64,000 nucleotides of DNA from Brachionus plicatilis (taxonomy: Eukaryota > Rotifera > Eurotatoria > Ploima > Brachionidae), in the NCBI GenBank assembly GCA_010279815.1, contig QEOQ01000633.1, positions 329,453 through 393,452 of the forward strand, given 5' to 3'. Below the pieces are notes generated by a model, which saw nothing but the letters and a program-made list of their open reading frames with translations, did no database searches and was not told the DNA's origin. Below are positions 10,580 through 20,216 of the stretch, piece after piece; the first letter of the stretch is position 1, and each line of letters opens with the position of its first letter. The translations under genes were made by a program, and so were the position numbers.

Positions 10580-11581
10580 ATGCTCCTAACTTTAAAAAGG
10601 AAAAAAATTATCATTTTTTTTTCTTTTATAATCTTGGCATATTTTTCAACTAAATTATTCATCAATGACCGAGAAAAAAGGAACAAACTAAATTTTTTAG
10701 ATTTTAATATTGAAAAAAACGTTCTTGTCTTTCTTCACATACAAAAAACAAGTGGCGAAAATTTTAAAGTTTTTCTACGAAAAAATTTGGTGCATCATGA
10801 TTCAAAAAAGATATGCCGTTCTTTTTCAAATTACAGCCAAACAAGAAATGGATACAAAGAAGAGTTTAAGTGTGTGGATTTATTTAATTTTTCAATTTTT
10901 AACTCAACAAAGTGGTTTCATAAGCACGAAGACCTAAGGATTGATTGTGGTGTTCATCCAAGTATAACCAGATATAAATCGTGTCTTCCAAATGTTTATC
11001 CGAATAAAACTTTTTATTTTTTCACCTTTTTACGCAATCCTTTAAAAAGATTTATTAGTGAATGGAAACAATTGGTCCGCGGGGCACCTTGGATCCACAA
11101 GACCGATAAAAATACTTGTTTGTTTAAAAATTATAAAAAATGTTTTAACAATTCCGATCTCTGGCAGCCATCACTCGAAGAATTTTTATCATGTAAATAC
11201 AACTTGGCAATCAATAGACAAACATGGATGCTCTCAGATCGTAGCTATGAATGTGATAAAAAATCTGATCTAGAATTATTGGCCGAAGCAAAAAAGAACC
11301 TAAAAAAACTAGCTTTCTTCGGTCTGACTGAATATCAGTTTTATTCACAAAAATTGTTCGAAGAAATATTTGAAAAAAAACTTTATTTCATTACCGATCT
11401 ACAGAACAATAACCAAAGTTTTGCAGACTCATTCTTTAATGAGTTTAACACGGATAATACTAACAAGGAGCAAAATTCTATTTATAAAAGAGTGAGGCAA
11501 CTGAATCTACTCGATTTAGACCTTTATGAATTTGCTAAAAAACTGTTCTTCAAAAGATTGAGTAAATACAATATTATTTAA
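10580..11581 (+). CDS. Heparan-sulfate 6-O-sulfotransferase-like protein
   Basis: A single-exon frame of 333 aa. Family knowledge: HS6ST enzymes transfer sulfate from PAPS to the 6-O position of glucosamine in heparan sulfate, in the Golgi. Visible features are a basic start, a hydrophobic type II anchor at about residues 10-27, the 5'-phosphosulfate loop HIQKTSG at 53-59 preceded by VLVFL, and the 3'-phosphate block LRNPLKRFISEWK with R152 and S160. The run RFISEW..LVRGAPW is close to the HS6ST hallmark. A GVHPS..RY..C segment before it also fits the family. At 333 aa it is shorter than vertebrate HS6STs, mostly at the C-terminus. AATAAA overlaps the stop region (11580-11585). A different sulfotransferase in the same clan is possible, but the EWK..RGA motif favours HS6ST. 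Confidence 0.88.
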   Translation: MLLTLKRKKIIIFFSFIILAYFSTKLFINDREKRNKLNFLDFNIEKNVLVFLHIQKTSGENFKVFLRKNLVHHDSKKICRSFSNYSQTRNGYKEEFKCVDLFNFSIFNSTKWFHKHEDLRIDCGVHPSITRYKSCLPNVYPNKTFYFFTFLRNPLKRFISEWKQLVRGAPWIHKTDKNTCLFKNYKKCFNNSDLWQPSLEEFLSCKYNLAINRQTWMLSDRSYECDKKSDLELLAEAKKNLKKLAFFGLTEYQFYSQKLFEEIFEKKLYFITDLQNNNQSFADSFFNEFNTDNTNKEQNSIYKRVRQLNLLDLDLYEFAKKLFFKRLSKYNII

Positions 11582-11883
11582 TAAACATTTTAAATTTCAA
11601 GGATAATGTTATTTATCATGAAAATGTCCCTGCTTAAAAGACTACCTAAAACTTCATTTAATATATTTGATTTTTATTTATTTTTAAAAATTTTATATAT
11701 TAAGTCATTAATCATCAATAAATTGAAAAAAAATATTTTAATTCGAAAATAATTTATAAAAATTTGTATTACATTGCTTTTATAAAAGGTCCAGAATCGT
11801 CGGAAAAACACGTAATTTTACGTAATTTTTAGTAAGCTTACGTAATCTTACGAAAATATTAGTATTAGTAATCTATTTAAGTG
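11582..11883. other. Spacer between sulfotransferase gene and LTR element
   Basis: AT-rich, no gene. The stretch 11808-11875 holds several ACGTAATTTTACG-like words that resemble worn Tc1-type ends seen at 6460 and 43803. Confidence 0.4.
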
Positions 11884-11888
11884 ACATG

Positions 11889-12061
11889 TGTAATACCCCA
11901 AGTACCCCAGCCCGTGACTCCGACACAGCCACTATATATATTTCTGTTTTATTGTTTAAAGAAGAGTTTTTTTATGTTTTCCAGATTTAATTTTTAAATA
12001 AAGAGTTGAGGCCAACGCTCTTTTGATTTTTATTTTTATTTAATAGCAGCCACGCTATTAA
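11889..12061 (+). repeat. 5' LTR
   Basis: Begins TGTAATACCCCAAGTACCCC and ends GCAGCCACGCTATTAA. It contains an ACTATATATATTTCTG stretch (likely the core promoter) and AATAAAGAG (likely polyadenylation signal). It differs from the 3' LTR at only a few positions and small indels. Confidence 0.9.
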
Positions 12062-12063
12062 AT

Positions 12064-12081
12064 TGGTATAGCGATGAAATT
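12064..12081 (+). other. Primer binding site candidate
   Basis: TGGTATAGCGATGAAATT starts two bases after the LTR end. TGG is expected for pairing with a tRNA 3' CCA end; which tRNA is not determined. Confidence 0.5.
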
Positions 12082-12143
12082 TTGTATCAGCTAGAGCTTA
12101 ACAAAATTTCAAAACTATCCAAGTTGAATTTTTTTTTTTTAAA

Positions 12144-12350
12144 ATGCTCGAGATGAACACATCCCGAATCGCATTGTTTTGTGGTTTTATCACTGCATCT
12201 TTGCTTGCCACGTTGTTTTTGGCGTTAGATATTAAAGAATATGGATCACATGCAGTATGTGCGTTCATGAGCGGCCAAGCGATTCCGATTTTAAGTTTCT
12301 TGGTGTTTTATGCTTTCAGAAGCAAGATAGTGTTTGATGGTATGAAATAA
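12144..12350 (+). CDS. Small hydrophobic ORF in the LTR element leader
   Basis: ATG-started frame of 68 codons. The translation has two hydrophobic stretches (about residues 8-27 and 38-60) that could be membrane segments. It lies between the primer site and the gag-like region, where most gypsy elements have only leader or the start of gag. I do not recognise it. It may be an element-specific leader peptide, captured host sequence or a chance frame. Confidence 0.3.
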   Translation: MLEMNTSRIALFCGFITASLLATLFLALDIKEYGSHAVCAFMSGQAIPILSFLVFYAFRSKIVFDGMK

Positions 12351-12411
12351 AATAATTCGGAACAAATGATATTAGCTGAACAAATGATATTAGCTTGATT
12401 CAGGTGATGAT

Positions 12412-13041
12412 CAAAACAGATTTAAGTTCGGAAAAAAATCTCAGCCAACACTTGATGATATTTTCAACCCCGTCGATGAATCGAGAAAACCTTTCAGTTG
12501 CGAGATCAAACTAGATTTAGAGAACGATTCCGACCAACAACTCGAACCCATACGGAAGAAACCAAAACACTGTTAACCGACACCCCAACTTCCACTTGCT
12601 CTTTACGATCTATCAAAACAAATGCAAATGCTTTTTGGTACCTTAAAACCAATAAGCACTGACGCAAAAGAGGATTTTTACAGTAGAATACAGCGCCATG
12701 ATGAAGATGCAAAGTCTTATTTTGTGAACCTATTGCGCTTGGCAAAAATCGCGTTTCTATCAGAAACGTCGGTTTTCAACGTAGACGCAATCGTAAGAGG
12801 CCGTTTTCTCAACGGGTTAAATGACCCATACCTGATGATGCAGTTACTAGAAAATTCACTCCCGAATCCTAGTAAAATAGAAAGCATGCCCAGAATTGAC
12901 ACTGAAGATGAGAATAACACCCGGCAACTAGACACCGATGAACTTTCAAAAATTGATGGCTTTACAACCATACTACATGAAGAATTTTCGGATATTGTTG
13001 CACAGGGTCGGTGTTCTTTGATACAAACTGATATTTTTTAA
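12412..13041 (+). pseudogene. gag-like region of the LTR element
   Basis: The best open part (about 12622-13041) reads FYSRIQRHDEDAKSYFVNLL, then RGRFLNGLNDPYL, the pattern of the gypsy gag capsid-like domain (helical segment followed by a RFLNGL-type motif). It runs without a recognisable zinc knuckle or DSG/DTG protease motif into the start of the reverse transcriptase (EEFSDIVAQ) and stops at 13039. The missing protease and nucleocapsid parts suggest an internal deletion. Confidence 0.65.
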
Positions 13042-14352
13042 CATCCAATTAACCTTATTGAAAGCCAACCAATCAAACAGCCGGTGCGTCGAGTCCCTTA
13101 TACATTGCGTGATGAAGTAAGGACTCAGGTGGACGAGATGTTAAAAGCAGAGCTCATATGAGAGAGTGACTCGCAGTGGGCTTGACCAACCAAGTTGGTG
13201 AGAAAAGCAAACGGGAACCTGCGAATATGCGTAGACTATCGTCGATTAAACGAAAGCACTATTAAGGACTGTTACCCACTGCCGAAGATCGAAGACATGT
13301 TGGTTACTTTAAGCAAAGCTAAATACTTTACTACTTTGGATCTGGATTCCGGCTCCCACCAAAATCGCGTCAAAGACGAGGACAAATCGTAAAATTGCTT
13401 TTGTCACTGAATTCGGCCTTTTTGAGTACAATGTGATGCCCTTCGGATTGACAAACGCCCCTGCCACGTTTCAACGCATGATGGAAAAAGTGTTGAAAGG
13501 CCTGATCGGTGTGATATGCCTGGTTTACCTAGACGACACTATTATCTACTCGGAAACAGTGGAAGAACATAATGATAATGTGAGTACGGTACTAGAACGT
13601 TTCCGGCAGGCCTTTCTGAAGGTTGAATGGAAGAAATGCAAATGGTTCTAAATTTGGAGGCAATACTTAGGTGATGTAATCGAAAACGGTGAAGTTCGAC
13701 CCGCCCCGCAAAAAGTGGAAGTTTTATTCCGATATTCTCGTCCAAAAACAATTGGCCAGTTGCAAAGTTTCCTAGAATTGGCAATTTTTATCGCAGGTTC
13801 ATCCGAGGATTTGCTGCGATTGCCGGCCCTCTACATAAAGCTACTGAGAAAGGAAAGAAGTTCGAATGGAACGTCGAATGTCAGAGCAGTTTTGACAGTT
13901 TAAAAACATGTCTTACGACTCCTACTGACGGAAAAAATGGCGTGTTGGTGTTACCAAATTTCGACGAGCCATTCAGGCTTGAAATTGATGCGAGCAATAC
14001 AAGCGCTGGTTCCGTCCTCAGTCAAAAGTTCCGTGGAGAATACCGCCCTATCCTTTTTTACAGTAAGAGATTTAATAAAACGTAAAGAAAATACTCGACA
14101 TCAGAACGTGAATTGTTGACATTTGTTCTTTGCGTAAAAGATTTAAAACAATACCTTTTATCACGTAAATTCTTGGTGGTAACTGATCATAAGCCGTTGA
14201 TATGGCTTAAAAACCACCCCGACCCGTCTCCGAGACTAGCACGCTGGCTAATCCAGCTTAGAATTTTTGATTTTGATATAGAGTACCGAGAGGGCAGTAA
14301 AAATGGCAACCCTGACGCTCTTTCCAGATGGTTACTAAAGCAAAATGAATAG
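13042..14352 (+). pseudogene. Reverse transcriptase - RNase H of the LTR element, frameshifted
   Basis: The order of motifs is that of Ty3/gypsy pol: RVCVDYR-type block (LRICVDYRRLN near 13220), PLPKIEDML, FTTLDLDSG, MPFGLTNAPATFQRMM, the polymerase site VYLDD (YLDD codons at 13526-13537), then TDHKPLIWLK and a closing NPDALSRWL at the RNase H end. At least four frame changes or stops interrupt it (for example near 13390, 13650 and 13900-14110). No full-length product can be made. The catalytic YLDD itself is preserved. Confidence 0.9.
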
Positions 14353-14454
14353 AATGATGACAACCTCGAAGAAGAGGGGAAGGAAGATGACATAGACTCA
14401 GGTATTGTAGTTAATAGCGTCGTACTACAAGAAGTCGAAGTCAACGAAGCCCAA

Positions 14455-14706
14455 ATGGAGGACAGAAACGTGCTAATGCTTTATGGCTGGCTCAAAAAGG
14501 GGACAAAACCAGATAAATGCTCGAGAGACCCGATCTATCTCAACGTTTACTGGTGCAATTTTAAAGATTTCCGGATTTTTGGCAAAAATGCTTTTAGGTG
14601 CCTTGATCAATCAGACGATGATGTAAATTTTCAGTACGTAGTACCCTACAATGACCGCCCCGAAGTGCTCAAGAAAATTCAAACCAAAATTGTAATGTTT
14701 ATTTGA
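14455..14706 (+). pseudogene. Linker upstream of integrase, truncated
   Basis: Reads VLMLYGWLKKGTKPDK.., then QYVVPYNDRPEVLKKI, the segment that in gypsy pol lies just before the integrase HHCC zinc finger. The frame ends at 14706 exactly where the zinc finger should begin, and AT-rich DNA follows. I found no HHCC or DDE block further on, so integrase appears deleted. Confidence 0.7.
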
Positions 14707-15454
14707 AAAATATAATAATTTTTTTCTTTCTTTTTAATTTTTTAACGACCGAGCGGTTCTCTTTTTTTTCCGATGAGCAATTACAATTGACAATATTTTA
14801 AAGTACCAATCGAAGTCCGAATCGATTATGTAGTCGACAACAGAATCTAGAAAACGGACCTAGAAGAGTTCCTACTAGAAAATGGAAGGCGCGAGCGTGG
14901 TGGAATTGGGCGATTACGAGCGGTCAGATCTCAGGCTGAGAAAGGAAAAGCCTCGCTTTTAATTTGCATGACCTTGCCTTGCTACAACGGTTTGCTACTC
15001 CACACAGTCAACACGTCTGTGGTCAACGTCAAGACACATAGAGGTTTCAAAGAAGGGGAATGCATCGTTGCCGTCCCTAACGTTACTGCCACTATGTCAG
15101 CCCTGACGACCAAGTATTCACAAGGCCCCATCGAAATACGCTGCGGCCTGAATCGCCACCGACTCGGACCCTGCTGGAGCCTCTTCATTCACGCGTCCCA
15201 TCCCTGCCCTGTCACAGTCCCAGCCAACAATTAAAATATACCCGAATGTGGTCGTCAATGTTGACGCAGAGGAAATCCTCGGTCGTCTAAACCTTAGTCG
15301 AGGCAGATTACCAAGTAAATCAGCCATGAAGCTAAGACGACCTGCCGTCTCCGTATTTCAGTCAGCAATCGACCTCTCAGGCCAAACAACAACTACGGCG
15401 ACCAAGCGTAATGGCTCTGACGACGACGAAAGTTACGAAATCATCAAGCCATGA
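14707..15454 (+). pseudogene. 3' region of the LTR element with two unexplained frames
   Basis: Two plus-strand frames (14968-15234 and 15248-15454; 88 and 68 aa) sit between the pol remnant and the polypurine tract. The first has several hydrophobic and Cys/Pro-rich patches; the second is basic and ends in an acidic DDDES tail. Base composition is clearly more GC-rich than the host. They may be a split third ORF or the C-terminal tail of integrase. No motif supports an envelope-like or other specific role. Confidence 0.4.
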
Positions 15455-15590
15455 GCAACAACACCACAGCACCGCAACAGCCCAAGATTTTTTTTATTAT
15501 TTTATTTTTTTTATTGTTGTTTTATTTTGAATTTTGAGTTAGGTTTTCGAGAAAAGGGTAAATCCCTCAGACGTCAGAAGAAGTCTTTTA

Positions 15591-15603
15591 TGGAGGAGGG
15601 AGA
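15591..15603 (+). other. Polypurine tract
   Basis: GGAGGAGGGAGA-type purine run directly before the 3' LTR, the expected plus-strand primer site. Confidence 0.75.
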
Positions 15604-15605
15604 CA

Positions 15606-15778
15606 TGTAATACCCTAAGTACCCCAGCCCCTGACTCCGACCCAGCTACTATATATATTTCTGTTTCATTGATTAAAGAAGATTTTTTTTATGTTTTCCA
15701 GATTTAATTTTTAAATAAAAGAGTTGAAGCCAACGCTCTTTTGATTTTATTTTTATTTAAAAGCAGCCACGCTATTAA
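15606..15778 (+). repeat. 3' LTR
   Basis: Direct copy of the 5' LTR, beginning TGTAATACCCTAAGTACCCC and ending GCAGCCACGCTATTAA, followed by the ACATG target duplication. Confidence 0.9.
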
Positions 15779-16296
15779 ACATGTAATTCAAAATTGTGCA
15801 GTGTTTTGGAAAAAAATATAAATCATCAGATGCATGTTTCAAATCCCAATTTAGTTAAAAATTACTTTCCAAAATTAATAATGATTTTAATGAATAATAA
15901 TTGGACTGAATTAAAATAAATTGAAAGGGTAAATTGAAAAAATTTTTCCTATTTTTCTGACCTTTTTGATCATGTTTTTAACACTTTTTATAAATGTGCA
16001 AAATTTGATCAAACCAGGATTTGAACCTGTATTTTTGTTTAAAATAAAACTCCTGGCTAAGAGAAATATTTTATTAAAGAATAAATTTTATAAGTTTATT
16101 TATAATGTTCTTTGTTTTCATATAAAAACATTATGGCCTCAACTTTTTCAGGAGATATTTTATTTCGTCTATCCCAATAATCATCTTTCTGAAAATAATC
16201 TTTCTAATGATGAACTTGTTTCTGGTGCAATAGCATAGTTTACTAAAAATTCGTGAAGAATAGGATATTTATATTTGTTTAAATTCCAAAATACGT

Positions 16297-17600
16297 TTTG
16301 ACAATCAAAATAAAGACGCCGAGCGTAATTTACTTTTTATCTTCGATACTGCAATCGAAACCCTTCAGCGATCCGAAGAATATCATATCAACGGAACATT
16401 CAAAAATTGTCCAAAAAAATTTTACCAATCGTTAGCGTCCATGCCGTTTTTGAAAATAATTCATACCCGTGTGTGTTCATTTTTTTTAAGAGAACAAAAA
16501 TACAACAAGCTAGGTTATTGCGTTAGAGCAATTGAGAAACATTTGTTTTCCGAAAAATCTCAAACGAGTAATGGTTGACTTTGAAGGGTCTTTAATGAAA
16601 AGCGTAGTATCAATGTTTCCTCGAATCGAATTGAAAGCATGTTATTTTCGTTTCAAGTGATAAGACGTCGGATTTCTGCCGATGGTTACAAAAAAATTTG
16701 GCTGTCTGGAATTTTAAACTGTGGATACGACGTTTATAATGCTAGCGCTAATTCCAATTGAGCGAATCAAAGACGCAATTGATGTTACTATTAAAAGCGT
16801 TCCTAATGATGACGAGATGTTGTGTTTTGTGAAATATTCTAAGAATCAGTGGTTAAATGGTCCAATCAAGATTTGAACAATTTAGAAGGCGTAATTGATG
16901 AATTCAACAAGCAAGAGGACGATTTTATAGATTTAAAAGAAGTCACAACGACAGTTAAGACTGTAAAACTCAAAAATTCGTTTAAAGAATTCGACTTTAC
17001 GGGCGATATTGAATATCGTTTCAAAAAGTTACAAGAAGATAAACCAAATAATCGAGAATAACGCCAAGTTCGATAATGCGATCAATTCAATAAATGCAAT
17101 CAGAAAACCGTTCAAAACGGAAAGTGAAAAAAGAGCAAATTTGAGAAAGATTTATTTTCAATTAGACCTGAAAAATTAGGGCATGTCGATAAATACTAAT
17201 AAATCTAGCGTTATTCCTGTCGACGAAACGGAGAACAAGTACGTTTCACCTAGCAAGACGATGAATGGCTGATGGGACGGCATATCGACAAAGATTTCGA
17301 CGCTATCTCAACCAGTTCTTTGATCCTCGGATACATTAATTTGAATATCTTTAGCAACAGGATTATCGAGGACTACGCTAGAAAAAATGGTAAATTTTCA
17401 TATCTAACGTCAAAAATCGTCATTGGATTATTTTGACGAAAAAAGTCTCCAAAACAAACAATCAAGCGACATTTACTCCAATTTCGTCAGGAACTTCAAT
17501 GGGCAAAACAGCTTGTTTATTTATGATAATCCAGACCATTGTTAAGCTACAAGTCGTATTTTACATTTGATTTATCAGGAAAGCAATTATCAGAAGGTAA
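16297..17600 (+). pseudogene. MULE-type transposase remnant with a following decayed ORF
   Basis: The frame from 16297 reads AIETLQRSEEYHINGTFK then CPKKFYQ, the MULE transposase entry block in which the usual IDGTFK aspartate is replaced by Asn. After a shift, PCVFIFFKR follows, and at about 16571 MVDFEGSLMKSVVSMFP..CYFRF, the second conserved aspartate region. Stops follow. A 70-aa frame at 16849-17061 is acidic and unrecognised. At 17261-17300 the text DDEWLMGRHIDKDFD resembles the entry of a Ulp1-like protease domain, which some MULEs encode; that part is tentative. The whole unit is broken by many stops. Confidence 0.7.
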
Positions 17601-17715
17601 GTTTAGTCAACGTCGAACCTTAAGTTAGTCCAAATAATTGATGTCTGTTTTGTATTGCATATGCTCAAATATTGGCGTATGCAAAAGATCCATTAAAATA
17701 GAAAATTCAATTAAG

Positions 17716-18829
17716 TAGTGATGGGTCCTAACTCAACTAATTTAGTTTAGTCGGCTAAAATTAAGTCGACTTAAAATAAGTTAACTAAAATTTAGTCGAC
17801 TAGTTTTTAGCTAACTGAAATTTAGTTAACTAAAAATAAGTAAACTAAAAACTAGTCGACTAAAAATTAGTCAACTAAAAACTAGTTGGGTAAATTTTAG
17901 TTAACTAAAAACGTTCCTTTTACCGTTCCAGGTAGTTATTGCTGCCGCCAAATGTTCTTTTTACCGTTCCAGGTAGTTATTGTGGCTGCCTAGTTAAAGT
18001 CAAAGTCACTAAAATTTAAGTCAGTCATAACTTTTTACTTTAATTTTTGTGACTCAGACTTAAAACTCTGACTCATAAACAAGTCTGATATTAAGAAAAA
18101 AAAGCTGTAATAGAATAAGTGAGATATCTTTGAAATAGTGAGACAATTTAGGAATAGCGGGATATTATGCAAAAAGCGAGATATCTAAGGAATAGTGAGA
18201 CAAAAAAATATTTAAAAACATTGATTTGACATTATTTAATTTTTAGTTAATATTTTGGATTTGATTTTGATAATTAATCTATTGAATTTTTTTTAAAAGT
18301 AACATTCCTTTATTTAGACAGTTATAAATTTTTTTTGTGTGAAAATTGTTTAAAAGAGGATAGGTAACAAAATCAGATGTAATTAATTTAAGTCTTTATT
18401 TAATGTTATTTATTTATTCTATTGGTTGATTAATAAAATAAACATAACATTTTTTAATTTGTTGATTCCATAATTTATAATCAATTAAATTCAAAGGTTT
18501 AAAGAATCATTAATTGATAATTTACTCATATTTTAATTTATTTGAGTTTCTGCTACAGAAAAATCATGCTAATTGCTTTAGTGATAACTTTTATTTAGTA
18601 AAAATTTTCCTAAAAAAAATAAATTTTAAAAATTAGACTTTAGTTAATAATTTTAGTTTAGTCGACTAAAAATAAGTCAACTAAAAATAAGTCGACTAAA
18701 AATTAGTTAACTAAAAATAAGCGGACTAAAAATTAGTTAACTAAAAATAAGCGGACTAAAAATTAGTTAACTAAAAACAAGTCGACTAAATTTTAGTTAA
18801 CTAAACTAAAGAGAAAACTCCCATCACTA
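17716..18829. mobile_element. Non-autonomous hAT element with subterminal tandem repeats
   Basis: Ends are TAGTGATGGG and CCCATCACTA. A perfect 8-bp target duplication CAATTAAG flanks them (17708-17715 and 18830-18837), as expected for hAT. Inside each end is an array of about 12-bp units built on AGTCGACTAAAA / AGTTAACTAAAA: about 170 bp on the left and about 160 bp on the right. The centre has no transposase frame. Confidence 0.9.
17917..17990. repeat. Short tandem duplication inside the hAT element
   Basis: Two copies of a unit of about 39 bp with core TTTTACCGTTCCAGGTAGTT follow each other. It is the only GC-richer part of the element. Function unknown. Confidence 0.6.
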
Positions 18830-18837
18830 CAATTAAG

Positions 18838-19688
18838 CTCGAATTTGACAAATGTACAATTTTTTTAATACATTTAATTCTTTACAAGATTTTGGATGTT
18901 CCGAAATTTTGAACAAAGAAAAAAAATTTGAATCAATTATTGTAGTATGGCAGCTTTTACATTTTGTTAACTTAATTTATACTTATTCCCTGCTGTTTAT
19001 TTGATTTTATCAATTAATATTATATTAAAAAAAAAAATTTTTATTGGATAACTGCTATCAGCCTTAAAGTTAAAGGCTAAATAATTAAAATTAAAGTCCA
19101 AGTCCAGTTTGTTACTAACACTTAATGTGTTAGTAATATCAATAAGTTGAATATTGAGATGGGTAAATATAATCTTGAATGTTATCAACATAGACCAATT
19201 AATCGAATTTCACGCTTTGCATTCAAGAAATAGTGCTCAAAAAACAGTTGAATATAATCTGAGGAACAGTAGTTTGTTTTATATTCCATCAAGAGGCAAG
19301 TTTAATGATCAGATGGAGAGTACGTTTGTGTATTTTTATTAAAGATTTTTATACAAATTATTAATTAATAAATGGATTTAATCGACCCATTAAATTGGTA
19401 TTTTCGTTTGAATTGAAATATATACCATAATACGTTATTTATTTAAAATCTTGATGATAAAAATTGGTTAAAAAACTTAGTCTTGAAAATTTGTAAACCC
19501 TTTAACACATTAAAGCTTTACCCCATCTTGCTTTATTCAAATTTATTCTCACAATAAAAATTTTAAACAAAAGTCCTAAAATAGAATAAAAGCAACTTAA
19601 TTTATATTTAGAAATTTTTTTGAATATTTTAATAACAAATTTTATATTAAGATCAAAAAGAAAAAGCTATTTGATTTTACATTCTAAA
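18838..19688. other. Intergenic, with a possible LINE C-terminal scrap
   Basis: Mostly AT-rich without genes. The plus-strand frame at 19199-19342 reads HALHSRNSAQKTVEYNLRNS.., a Ser/Arg/Asn-rich pattern like the C-terminal tail of LINE ORF2, but it is too short to be sure. Confidence 0.3.
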
Positions 19689-20060
19689 ATGAACGTGAAT
19701 AAAAAAGAATTGAAGTCAATCATTTTGGAACATTTCGATAGCATTAGACAAAAAATAGACCATCAAATTGATGAATTGCTGGAAATTCCAAAGAATGAAT
19801 ACAAACTAAACAAAGAACAGATAATGCTGCTGAGAGAGAAATTCATGCGAACTATTCATCATTTCAGAGATTCATTTTTGGACGAGACAATCACTTTGCC
19901 CATCGAAATCAAAGAAAAAGAAGAAATAAAATCTCTTATTTTTAAAGAAAAGTTTCTCATTTATCTCCCATGTCCATACAATGAAGACAATTCCATCATT
20001 GGAAAATTAATTTTGCTCAAACAATACATTCCTTCATATATTCTTGAAATAATTGAGTAA
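19689..20060 (+). CDS. Charged helical N-terminal module, probably first exon of the LRR gene
   Basis: ATG-started frame of 123 aa with AAAATGAAC context. The product is rich in Lys and Glu and should be helical (ELKSIILEHFDSIRQKIDHQ and following), with no signal peptide or membrane segment. It ends in a hydrophobic stretch (GKLILLKQYIPSYILEII). It lies 156 nt upstream of a long LRR frame that has no usable ATG of its own, on the same strand, so the two are probably one gene. The obvious donor GA|GTAATC (20057) leaves phase 2, which does not fit the only clear acceptor (AG at 20215-20216, phase 0), so the splice is unresolved. It may instead be a separate small protein. Confidence 0.55.
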   Translation: MNVNKKELKSIILEHFDSIRQKIDHQIDELLEIPKNEYKLNKEQIMLLREKFMRTIHHFRDSFLDETITLPIEIKEKEEIKSLIFKEKFLIYLPCPYNEDNSIIGKLILLKQYIPSYILEIIE

Positions 20061-20216
20061 TCTAAATTAAAAAAAAAACTAAAACTAACAATTAATTTTC
20101 TTTTTTTGTAAGAGGTCTAATTTTAAACTATAAAAACTCGGATAAATTTTTAATCAATCATCTTGATCAAGTAATTTTCTAAATTTTTTAAATTAAAATG
20201 CTAAATAAATTTAAAG

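Larger units (their letters stand above)
11889..15778 (+). mobile_element. Ty3/gypsy LTR retrotransposon, decayed and lacking an integrase core
   Basis: Two direct LTRs of about 173 bp (11889-12061 and 15606-15778) flank about 3.5 kb. The 5-bp sequence ACATG precedes the left LTR (11884-11888) and follows the right one (15779-15783), a typical gypsy target duplication. A TGG-starting primer site follows the left LTR and a purine tract precedes the right one. The order gag-like, RT, RNase H is plus-strand. Frames are broken by stops and shifts, and the zinc-binding and DDE parts of integrase are missing. The LTRs remain very similar, so the insertion is fairly young while its coding part is already dead. 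The interior is richer in GC than the host DNA. Confidence 0.92.

Noticed and set aside
12506..12971. Antisense frames in the gag region
   Set aside because: They are shadows of the plus-strand gag-like text, with no motif of their own.
16008..16050. tRNA-like B-box on the minus strand (GGTTCAAATCC) with a possible A-box-like stretch at about the right distance
   Set aside because: The acceptor stem does not pair, the T stem has a mismatch, and no D or anticodon arm can be drawn. At most a worn tRNA-derived scrap.
15966..16238. 90-aa plus-strand frame
   Set aside because: Low-complexity Phe/Leu/Lys/Asn composition, no motif, no neighbour or splice support.
17740..17910. Short regular repeats that could suggest a CRISPR-like array
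   Set aside because: Units are contiguous 12-mers without spacers and sit at both ends of a hAT element with an 8-bp duplication; the genome is eukaryotic.
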